Shown here piece by piece: positions 25,128-31,694 of a stretch of DNA of 38,419 nucleotides. Both the position numbers and the translations under genes were made by a program. A model generated the notes under the pieces. That model was given only the letters and a program-made list of their open reading frames with translations. It ran no database searches and was not told where the DNA came from. The DNA is taken from positions 1 to 38,419 of the forward strand of contig CALCYA010000008.1 of assembly GCA_937906165.1 (NCBI GenBank), in the 5' to 3' direction. Position 1 is the first letter of the stretch; every line of letters starts with the position of its first letter. The stretch is from an uncultured Bacteroidales bacterium (GTDB lineage: Bacteria; Bacteroidota; Bacteroidia; Bacteroidales; Bacteroidaceae).

Positions 25128-26486
25128 TTATCCCTTGTAATTCTTATGGAACTCCACCACTGCCTCAATTCCCTTGCGGAATATGTCAAGGTTGAAGTTT
25201 TCGTTGGGAGAGTGGATTGCATCGCTCTCGAGGCCGAAGCCCATGAGGATTGTCTTTACGCCGAGAATCTTCTCGAAGTCGCTGATGATGGGGATACTTC
25301 CGCCACGTCGCACGGCAAGAGGTTTCTTTCCGAAAGCCTTTTCAAAGCCCGCCTCGGCAGCCTTGTATGCAGGCAAGGTAATTGGACATACATATCCCTG
25401 GCCACCATGCATTGGAGTGATCTTCACCTTTACGCAGTCTGGCGCAAGCGAAGTGAAGTAATCCACGAACATCTGAGAAATCTTGGTGTGGTCCTGATGA
25501 GCCACCAGACGGCACGACATCTTTGCATATGCCTTTGAAGGAAGCACAGTCTTGCTACCCTCGCCTGTGTAACCACCCCAGATACCGCATACATCGAATG
25601 AAGGACGGCAACTGTTGCGCTCAAGGGTTGAGTAACCCTTCTCGCCACGCAGGGCATTCACATCTATAGCAGCCTTGTATCTCTCCTCGTCAAAAGGTAT
25701 CGATGCAAGCATGTCACGTTCCTCCTTTGACAGCTCCTCTACATCATCATAGAAACCTGGAATCGTTATACGCCCATCGGCATCTGTCATCTTTGCAATC
25801 ATCTCGCAGAGCACGTTGATGGGGTTTGCGACAGCACCGCCGAAGTGGCCTGAATGCAGGTCGCGGTTAGGACCAGTAACCTCAACCTCCCAATACGCAA
25901 GGCCACGCAGGCCCGTAGTGAGCGAAGGTAACTCCGCTCCCAGCATGCTTGTGTCGCTTACAAGAATGATATCAGCCTTGAGCAGTTCCTTGTTCTCCTT
26001 AAGGAACGCATTGAGGCTCGGCGAGCCAATCTCCTCCTCGCCCTCGAAGATAAACTTTACATTATGTTTCAGAAGACCATTCTTTACAACATACTCGAAA
26101 GCCTTAACCTGAATCATAGCCTGACCCTTGTCATCATCAGCGCCACGTGCCCAGATTCTGCCGTCCTTCACCACCATTTCAAACGGGTTGCTGTTCCACA
26201 GTTCAAGCGGCTCGGCAGGCATAACGTCGTAGTGTGAATATATGAGCACTGTAGGTGCCGACGGGTCAACGAGTTTTTCCGCATAGACAAGCGGGTTGCC
26301 GTTAGAAGGCATTATCTCTGCCTTATCGACCCCAGCCTCAAGCAGAAGTTCCTTCCACCTTTCGGCACAAGCGGCGATGTCAGCCTTGTGTTCAGCCTTT
26401 GCGCTTATACTGGGAATACGTATCAACGACTCCAACTCGCTCAAGAAACGCTCTTCGTTCTCTTGGATATATTTCTTTACTTCCAT
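25128..26486 (-). CDS. M20-family zinc dipeptidase
   Basis: A 452-aa cytosolic-type metallopeptidase of the M20 (carnosinase/PepV-like, CNDP) group. Metal and catalytic motifs: SHYDVMP with His85 and Asp87; GADDDKGQ (115-122) with the bridging aspartate; EGEEEIGS (148-155) with the general base and metal Glu. There is a dimerisation lid insert in the middle. It probably hydrolyses di- or tripeptides. I start at the ATG at 26486 (MEVKKYIQENEERF); the longer in-frame ORF to 26600 runs through the promoter box. No signal peptide is seen with this start. It stands alone, with a terminator just after it. Confidence 0.94.
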   Translation of the reverse strand: MEVKKYIQENEERFLSELESLIRIPSISAKAEHKADIAACAERWKELLLEAGVDKAEIMPSNGNPLVYAEKLVDPSAPTVLIYSHYDVMPAEPLELWNSNPFEMVVKDGRIWARGADDDKGQAMIQVKAFEYVVKNGLLKHNVKFIFEGEEEIGSPSLNAFLKENKELLKADIILVSDTSMLGAELPSLTTGLRGLAYWEVEVTGPNRDLHSGHFGGAVANPINVLCEMIAKMTDADGRITIPGFYDDVEELSKEERDMLASIPFDEERYKAAIDVNALRGEKGYSTLERNSCRPSFDVCGIWGGYTGEGSKTVLPSKAYAKMSCRLVAHQDHTKISQMFVDYFTSLAPDCVKVKITPMHGGQGYVCPITLPAYKAAEAGFEKAFGKKPLAVRRGGSIPIISDFEKILGVKTILMGFGLESDAIHSPNENFNLDIFRKGIEAVVEFHKNYKG

Positions 26487-26515
26487 ATTGTTGTTAGTTT
26501 TATTCAGTACTTTGG

Positions 26516-26523
26516 CGAAGATA
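26516..26523 (-). promoter_or_regulatory. -7 promoter box of the M20 peptidase gene
   Basis: TATCTTCG on the minus strand lies 29 bp above the ATG at 26486. Confidence 0.5.
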
Positions 26524-26583
26524 GTAAAAATACCGAAACTGAAGCAAACTTTGCTGAACTTTTCAAAAAAGCAGACTCCACAT

Positions 26584-26614
26584 TTTGATATTTTCGCCAT
26601 TTACACTATCTTCG
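26584..26614 (+). promoter_or_regulatory. Promoter reading into the tRNA-Thr array
   Basis: TTTG (26584-26587), a 19-bp spacer and TATCTTCG (26607-26614) form a promoter of the type used by other genes here. Transcription would begin near 26620, just before the first partial array unit, so array and tRNA may be one precursor RNA. Confidence 0.55.
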
Positions 26615-26676
26615 CAAGCGAAAATCCTATTGCCGAATCCGAGGATTTTATATTTTGTTGGTGATCCAACTGTTTT

Positions 26677-26780
26677 GCCGAATTAGCTCAGCTGTTAGAG
26701 CAACTCATTCGTCCAAAGATGAACAAGGTGTAGCTCTGGGGCGAGGATTTTATATTTTGTTGGTGATTTACAACTATTTT
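26677..26780 (+). pseudogene. tRNA-Thr 5'-half unit 1
   Basis: Bases 1-36 match the intact tRNA apart from two D-loop changes (TTGG to CTGT), which remove one of the two invariant D-loop guanines. After CATTCGT comes the insert CCAAAGATGAACAAGG, then GTGTAGCTCTGGGGCGAGG, which resembles the tRNA variable and T-stem start. The 3' acceptor strand is missing. The insert makes a TTCGTC-CAAA-GATGAA hairpin (26708-26723). Confidence 0.8.
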
Positions 26781-26814
26781 GCCGAATATGTTTTGTTGGT
26801 GATCCAACTATTTT

Positions 26815-26922
26815 GCCGAATTAGCTCAGTTGGTAGAGCAACTCATTCGTCCAAAGATGAACAAGGTATAGCTCTGGGGCAAGGATTTTATATTTTGTTG
26901 GTGATTTTCCAACTAAAGTTTT
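26815..26922 (+). pseudogene. tRNA-Thr 5'-half unit 2
   Basis: The first 38 bases are identical to the intact tRNA, including the D-loop TTGGTA, so this is the unit least diverged from the parent. The same insert and T-arm-like remnant follow. The terminal hairpin is GTTGG (26897-26901) with CCAAC (26909-26913), then TAAAGTTTT. Confidence 0.8.
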
Positions 26923-27026
26923 GCCGAATCAGTTCGGCTGTTAGAGCAACTCATTCGTCCAAAGATGAACAAGGCGTAGGTTTGGAGCAAGGATTTTATG
27001 TTTTGTTGGTGATTTACAACTATTTT
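26923..27026 (+). pseudogene. tRNA-Thr 5'-half unit 3
   Basis: The D-arm has changed to CAGTTCGGCTGTTA, which creates a perfect GCCGAA-TCAG-TTCGGC hairpin at its 5' end instead of the tRNA D-arm. The insert after the anticodon is unchanged. The remnant reads GCGTAGGTTTGGAGCAAGG, including GTAGGT as in the intact tRNA. It abuts base 1 of the tRNA gene. Confidence 0.8.
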
Positions 27027-27099
27027 GCCGAATTAGCTCAGTTGGTAGAGCAACTCATTCGTAATGAGTAGGTCTGGGGTTCGAGTCCCCAACTCGGCT
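27027..27099 (+). tRNA. tRNA-Thr (anticodon CGU)
   Basis: A 73-nt cloverleaf. Acceptor strands are GCCGAAT/ACTCGGC, with one A-C mismatch at the sixth pair. The D-arm is GCTC-AGTTGGTA-GAGC. The anticodon stem ACTCA/TGAGT encloses loop TTCGTAA, giving anticodon CGT. The T-arm TGGGG/CCCCA encloses TTCGAGT. CCA is not encoded. It is the only complete tRNA in the window and is directly preceded by the 5'-half array. Confidence 0.93.
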
Positions 27100-27104
27100 C
27101 AAGA

Positions 27105-27220
27105 GGGTAACCCAAAAGAAAAATGGGTTACCCTCTTTGGTAGAGAGGTTGGACAAAAAGAGCTATTTTTAGGGCAAGTGTAACAACAAAAGAGCCTTTT
27201 TAGTCAGCCTCTCGTTTATA
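27105..27220 (+). repeat. Dispersed structured element, copy B
   Basis: About 116 bp, homologous to 18474-18579. Stem 1 GGGTAACCC/GGGTTACCC is extended by AGAGGG/CCCTCT pairing. Stem 2 GAGAGGTT pairs with AGCCTCTC. Inside are AAAAAGAGCTATTTTTAG and AAAAGAGCCTTTTTAG, two similar A/T hairpin segments. It starts 5 bp after the tRNA and ends 13 bp before trmN6. Stem 1 could act as a tRNA terminator. Confidence 0.75.
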
Positions 27221-27232
27221 AACAGGTAAAAG

Positions 27233-27943
27233 ATGTCAAACAGCTATTTTCAATTCAAACAGTTCACGATTGAACAGAGCGGATGCGCGATGAAAGTGGG
27301 TACTGACGGTTGCCTTTTGGGAGGCTGGTTCGATACGTCGTGCAGTAAGCGCATACTTGATATTGGCTGTGGCACCGGGCTCATAAGCATTATGGCAGCG
27401 CAGCGATGCGACGCTGATATCACAGGAGTGGAAATAGACAAAGCGGCGTCGGAGCAAGCGCGTACAAATGTCGACAACAGCCCCTGGAGCGACCGCATAT
27501 CGATATTAAACACCGACATCCTTTTGTATTCGCCTGAACAGCCGTTCGACACCATTGTGTGCAATCCACCCTATTTTGTAAACAGCCTGAAATGCGGTAC
27601 CGAATCACGAACGCTCGCACGCCATAGCGACACTCTCAACTGCACGAGTTTCTTTAAAAAAGCCATCTCTCTGCTTGCCGATGGAGGAAGAATTTCAATC
27701 GTAATCCCGTGCGACATTCTTGACGAATGGAAAGATGCGGCCGCAATCAACGGTTTTGCAAATTCAAGGCTTACATATATAAAGACCACCCCACGCAAAG
27801 CGCCAAAAAGAGTCCTTGTGGAATTCGTGCGTGCTTACACAGTGGAAACGATTGTCTCGACACTCGTTCTCGAAGACGAACCTGGGGTATACAGTAAGGA
27901 GGCGCAAGAAATCCTGCGCGACTTCTATCTAAAGATTGTGTAA
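27233..27943 (+). CDS. trmN6: tRNA1(Val) (adenine(37)-N6)-methyltransferase
   Basis: A 236-aa SAM-dependent N6-adenine methyltransferase (TrmN6/YfiC type), known in E. coli to methylate A37 of tRNA-Val. The SAM-binding motif DIGCGTG is at 43-49, the acidic ribose-binding residue in GVEIDK (65-70), and the catalytic NPPY at 111-114. The N-terminal FQFKQFTI...MKVGTDGCLLGGW is typical of this family. The length is normal. It lies just behind tRNA-Thr and repeat copy B. No clear promoter is seen between them, so transcription may come from the tRNA side. Confidence 0.93.
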   Translation: MSNSYFQFKQFTIEQSGCAMKVGTDGCLLGGWFDTSCSKRILDIGCGTGLISIMAAQRCDADITGVEIDKAASEQARTNVDNSPWSDRISILNTDILLYSPEQPFDTIVCNPPYFVNSLKCGTESRTLARHSDTLNCTSFFKKAISLLADGGRISIVIPCDILDEWKDAAAINGFANSRLTYIKTTPRKAPKRVLVEFVRAYTVETIVSTLVLEDEPGVYSKEAQEILRDFYLKIV

Positions 27944-27959
27944 ATATTATTCAAAAAAG

Positions 27960-27978
27960 AAAATCGCATTGCGGTTTT
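27960..27978. terminator. Short hairpin between convergent genes
   Basis: AAAATCGC (27960-27967) and GCGGTTTT (27971-27978) pair with one G-U around a 3-nt loop, followed by ATCTTAC on plus and preceded by an A-run. It overlaps the stop of the lipid kinase gene and may serve both genes. Confidence 0.5.
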
Positions 27979-28933
27979 ATCTTACATTGCCCGCAACAAC
28001 ATCAAGGAATTGCCTATAAAGAGGTAGAGGCTTGCATGTCCCGTTCCACCCCGGAGCTGCAAGAACGTTTATTCCTGCCGGCACCGTCTCGATATACAAC
28101 TCCGCCTCCATCTCGCATGGTTCGCCATCAAAATGGGCCGGTCCCGCTTTTTCACGGATTATCCTCACCCACTCCGCATTGAAAGTCTTTGTATAACCGC
28201 TTGTGCTGAGGTTGTTGCTGAAAAGCTGGGTCACAACAGCAGGTACGTCAAGCGGAGTAAAAGGATGCATCACCGAGATTGTCAACTGACTGTCGCGCAT
28301 TGATGCAAAAGGAGCTATATATGCATTGTTGCCATATTGGGATGCGTTTCCACATGCAATTACAAATGCCTTGATGCGCTTTTTTGAGTGACTTGTCTCA
28401 ATGCTGTAGACCTCAGGTTTATATGTCACCCAATCTATAAGAGTCTTCTGGATGTAACTGAACATTCCGCGCTGGTTCCCTTTCGCGAAATCATTGCTTA
28501 CCAAGGCATCAAATCCCACTCCGCAAGCACAGAAGAAAGGCCTGTTGTTTATCTTTCCGTAATCGATTCTTGTAGGAACCGCCTTGTTTATGAATTCAAC
28601 TGCCTGTTTGGCTCCGAGTGGTATTCCCAAGTGTCGCGCAAAGCCATTGCCCGAACCGCAAGGAATAACACCCATAGCGGTGTTGGAATGAACAAGAGCC
28701 CTGCCGACTTCGTTCACGGTGCCATCACCGCCGACAGCTACAACGGCATCAACTCCTCGCTTTGCTGCAGCCGAGGCAAGTTCTGTGGCATGACCGGCAT
28801 ACTGGGTATATTCAACAGAGAAATCATAAACTTCTCTGTCAATATTTTTCTCAATAACCTGCAATACTTTTTTCTTCTTTTGCACGCCCGATTTCGGGTT
28901 TATGAGAAACAATATACTCTTTTTGCCTTCCAC
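27977..28933 (-). CDS. Diacylglycerol kinase/YegS-like lipid kinase
   Basis: A 318-aa protein of the DAGK catalytic family (YegS/BmrU/DgkB). Motifs are FLINPKSG (9-16), AVGGDGTVNEV (66-76) and PCGSGNGFAR (91-100). The C-terminal beta-sandwich ends HFDGEPCEME. It probably phosphorylates diacylglycerol or a related lipid. I start at the GTG at 28931-28933, because the in-frame ATG at 29035 lies upstream of the promoter box TAACTTTG (28963-28970) and its extra 34 residues show no family similarity. It is convergent with trmN6. Confidence 0.88.
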   Translation of the reverse strand: MEGKKSILFLINPKSGVQKKKKVLQVIEKNIDREVYDFSVEYTQYAGHATELASAAAKRGVDAVVAVGGDGTVNEVGRALVHSNTAMGVIPCGSGNGFARHLGIPLGAKQAVEFINKAVPTRIDYGKINNRPFFCACGVGFDALVSNDFAKGNQRGMFSYIQKTLIDWVTYKPEVYSIETSHSKKRIKAFVIACGNASQYGNNAYIAPFASMRDSQLTISVMHPFTPLDVPAVVTQLFSNNLSTSGYTKTFNAEWVRIIREKAGPAHFDGEPCEMEAELYIETVPAGINVLAAPGWNGTCKPLPLYRQFLDVVAGNVR

Positions 28934-28962
28934 TGTTTTTATTATTACATGATTTTGTGTTG

Positions 28963-28970
28963 CAAAGTTA
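28963..28970 (-). promoter_or_regulatory. -7 promoter box of the lipid kinase gene
   Basis: TAACTTTG on the minus strand is an exact TAnnTTTG match. It lies 29 bp above the GTG start at 28933. Confidence 0.65.
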
Positions 28971-29093
28971 GCCAAAATAAACGAAATGAAAAAACATTTG
29001 CACGTTTCGTGTTCAGAAAACAAACAAGCAGGCAAGACAAAGGTTGAAGGATATGTTTATTTTATTTAAATAATAATATATTATTAAGAATAG

Positions 29094-29125
29094 TTTCGTA
29101 AATCCGACAAGAAATAGTATTTTTG
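29094..29125 (+). promoter_or_regulatory. Promoter of lon
   Basis: TATTTTTG (29118-29125) is an exact -7 match, preceded at about 19 bp by TTTCG (29094-29098). It is consistent with a start at 29231 and a leader of about 100 nt. Confidence 0.6.
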
Positions 29126-29230
29126 TAAATTGTAACGGAACAAAGCCTTTTTGGGTGTTGTTTGGACTTTGCCATCAGGGCAATTTGTAACAGGAGGCAC
29201 ACTCAAAAAAACAAGAAATATATTGAGATA

Positions 29231-31693
29231 ATGAGTAGAAAAAAGAGAGACAATGAGATTGAGATTGTCGGGGAGAACATTGAAGAGAGCGGATTCTCTT
29301 TGATAGCCGATTTTCAGGAAGGTGGATTCAAATACGAAGAGAATGAATTTACGGACATGAGGATACCTGTATTGCCATTGCGCAACATGGTGCTTTTCCC
29401 CACCACAGTGCTGCCGGTATCGGTCGGACGCGAATCATCGCTCAGGCTTATCAAGAAGCTTGAGAAAAGCAAGGGCACAATGGCTGTCGTGTGTCAGAAA
29501 GACCCTGCAACCGAGGATCCCGGACTGACAGACCTTTACCCGGTAGGTACCACAGCGAGAATCATACGCGTATTCGACATGCCGGACCACTCTACGACAG
29601 TCATCCTGCAGGGTTTGCAGAAGGTAGAGTTGAAAAGCATCGTCGGCACATCGCCGTACCTTGTAGGAGAGGTTGACAGCAAGAGTGAGCATCAGGATAT
29701 CAACAACGACGAGTTCCGCTTGCTGTTGAAAAGTTGCCGTGACAGTGCATTGAAGATTTTCAAGTCATCCGAAGGCCTCCAGGAGGCAGCGTTCGCTGTA
29801 AAGAACATGGAAGACGGAATGCCATTGGTAAATTTCCTTTGTGCAAACATCAAGATGCCCGTCCGCGAAAAGATGGCACTTCTTGCCGAGAATTCCATCA
29901 GTGAGCGTGCATATCATCTGCTGACAGTCCTTGACCACGAGAAACAGCTTGCCGAGTTGCAGCAGAGGATACAGCAGAAGACACACAAGGACCTTGACCA
30001 ACAGCAGCGCGAGTACTACCTGCAGCAGCAGATAAAGAATATCCAGGAGGAGCTGGGCGGAAGCATTCAGGACCAGGACAGCATGGAGCTCCGTAAAAAG
30101 GCAGAGCAGAAAAACTGGAACAGTGAAACAGCCGAGACATTCGAGAAGGAGCTTCTCAAACTTGAGCGCATCAATCCACAGAGCCCCGACTATCATGTAC
30201 AGCTCAACTATCTGCAGCTTTTCGTGAGCCTTCCCTGGGGTGACCACACCGAGGACAATCTTGACATCAACAATGCACGCAAAATCCTCGACAGGGACCA
30301 TTATGGACTTGAAAAGGTAAAAGAAAGAATACTGGAGCATCTTGCTGTCATAAAGATGCGCGGCGACCTCAAGTCGCCTATCATCTGTCTTTACGGACCT
30401 CCGGGAGTGGGTAAAACCTCACTCGGAAAGTCTATCGCCGAAGCCTTAAAGCGCAAATATGTACGTATGTCGCTTGGTGGTGTACATGACGAATCCGAAA
30501 TCCGCGGTCATCGCAGGACATATATCGGTGCTATGCCGGGACGAATCCTGAAGAACCTTGTAAAGGCTGGTTCCGACAACCCTGTATTCATTCTTGACGA
30601 GATTGACAAGGTAGGTCAGGCCTCAATGCACGGCGACCCCTCATCGGCATTGCTCGAGGTTCTCGATCCGGAGCAGAACAACAGTTTCCACGACAACTTC
30701 CTCGACATTGACTACGACCTCTCAAACGTAATGTTCATTGCAACGGCCAACAACCTTGCAAGCATACCCGCTCCCCTGCTCGACCGCATGGAGCTCATTG
30801 AGGTCAGCGGTTACCTCACCGAGGAGAAGATTGAGATTGCAAAGCGCCACCTCATACCAAAGGAAAAAGAGGCAAATGGCGTCGGAAAGGAGAAAATCAA
30901 TATAAACAAGGCCGCCATCGAACGCATCATAGAAGACTACACCCGCGAATCGGGAGTGCGTGCACTCGAGAAGAAGATCGGCAAGGTATTCCGTCGGCTC
31001 GCGTGCCAGAAGGCTACAACAGGTGAGTTCGAGATAACGACAGTGAAGCCCGGCGACCTAAACGGCTTGCTTGGTGTGAAGGAATTCTCACGTGACAAAT
31101 ATCAGGGTAACAATTACGCAGGAGTTGTCACAGGCCTTGCATGGACCGCTGTCGGCGGTGAGATTCTCTTCATTGAGACAAGCCTTAGCCGTGGCAAGGG
31201 AGAGAAACTGACATTGACCGGAAATCTCGGCGACGTGATGAAAGAGTCGGCAATGCTTGCATTGGAATACATCAAGGCACACGCTGCGGACTTTGATATC
31301 CCATACGAGATCTTCGAGAAGTGGAACATCCACTTGCACGTGCCGGAAGGCGCAATACCCAAGGACGGCCCATCGGCAGGCATCACAATGACAACAGCGC
31401 TTGTATCGGCACTCACACAGCGTAAGGTAAAGCCGAATATTGCCATGACCGGTGAGATAACACTCCGTGGTAAGGTATTGCCTGTGGGCGGAATCAAGGA
31501 GAAAATTCTTGCAGCAAAACGTGCCGGTATAACAGACATCATCATCTGCGAAGAGAACAGACGCAACATTGAGGCTATCCCCGAAGTTTACGTCAGCGGA
31601 CTCACATTCCACTATGTGAACGATATCAAGGAGGTGATAGATACCGCACTCCTCAAGGAGAAAGTAAAGAACCCGATAAAACTGACAGAATAA
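29231..31693 (+). CDS. lon: ATP-dependent protease Lon
   Basis: This 820-aa LonA-type AAA+ serine protease degrades misfolded and regulatory proteins in the cytoplasm. The N-terminal substrate domain starts near RIPVLPLRNMVLFP. The helical middle has a long Gln-rich coiled segment (QQREYYLQQQIKNIQEELG). The ATPase has Walker A GPPGVGKT (389-396) and FILDEIDK. The protease domain carries Ser715 (KDGPSAG) and Lys756 (GGIKEK). I start at ATG 29231 (MSRKKRDNEIEIV); the longer ORF from 29162 lacks family support. It is followed after one base by tgt and probably heads the operon lon-tgt-lptF/G-helicase-carbonic anhydrase. Confidence 0.97.
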   Translation: MSRKKRDNEIEIVGENIEESGFSLIADFQEGGFKYEENEFTDMRIPVLPLRNMVLFPTTVLPVSVGRESSLRLIKKLEKSKGTMAVVCQKDPATEDPGLTDLYPVGTTARIIRVFDMPDHSTTVILQGLQKVELKSIVGTSPYLVGEVDSKSEHQDINNDEFRLLLKSCRDSALKIFKSSEGLQEAAFAVKNMEDGMPLVNFLCANIKMPVREKMALLAENSISERAYHLLTVLDHEKQLAELQQRIQQKTHKDLDQQQREYYLQQQIKNIQEELGGSIQDQDSMELRKKAEQKNWNSETAETFEKELLKLERINPQSPDYHVQLNYLQLFVSLPWGDHTEDNLDINNARKILDRDHYGLEKVKERILEHLAVIKMRGDLKSPIICLYGPPGVGKTSLGKSIAEALKRKYVRMSLGGVHDESEIRGHRRTYIGAMPGRILKNLVKAGSDNPVFILDEIDKVGQASMHGDPSSALLEVLDPEQNNSFHDNFLDIDYDLSNVMFIATANNLASIPAPLLDRMELIEVSGYLTEEKIEIAKRHLIPKEKEANGVGKEKININKAAIERIIEDYTRESGVRALEKKIGKVFRRLACQKATTGEFEITTVKPGDLNGLLGVKEFSRDKYQGNNYAGVVTGLAWTAVGGEILFIETSLSRGKGEKLTLTGNLGDVMKESAMLALEYIKAHAADFDIPYEIFEKWNIHLHVPEGAIPKDGPSAGITMTTALVSALTQRKVKPNIAMTGEITLRGKVLPVGGIKEKILAAKRAGITDIIICEENRRNIEAIPEVYVSGLTFHYVNDIKEVIDTALLKEKVKNPIKLTE

Positions 31694-31694
31694 C

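Larger units (their letters stand above)
26632..27026 (+). repeat. Tandem array of tRNA-Thr 5'-half units
   Basis: Three full units (26677-26780, 26815-26922, 26923-27026) of 104, 108 and 104 bp and two internally deleted units (26632-26676, 26781-26814) lie head to tail. They run straight into the intact tRNA-Thr gene. Each begins with GCCGAAT, the tRNA acceptor 5' strand. Full units continue through the D-arm to the anticodon and then diverge from tRNA. Each ends with a GTTG...CAAC hairpin and a short T-run before the next GCCGAAT. No unique spacers are present. Confidence 0.9.
28934..29230. other. Divergent promoter region between the lipid kinase and lon
   Basis: It contains the lipid-kinase -7 box (28963-28970), a perfect 16-bp AT palindrome TAATAATATATTATTA (29071-29086), and the lon promoter (29094-29125). 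The lon leader is about 100 nt. No heat-shock CIRCE element is visible. Confidence 0.6.

Noticed and set aside
26632..27026. CRISPR array
   Set aside because: Units are 104-108 bp with no unique spacers and no cas genes nearby; the repeat is tRNA derived.
26632..27026. T-box leader or phage attachment-site duplications
   Set aside because: No T-box specifier or antiterminator layout is seen, and the copied part is the 5' half of the tRNA, whereas integrases usually duplicate the 3' half. No integrase gene is present.
26655..27071. 138-aa open frame with internal repeats (RATHSSKDEQG)
   Set aside because: It only reads through the tRNA-Thr array and the tRNA itself; the protein repeat is a by-product of the DNA repeat.
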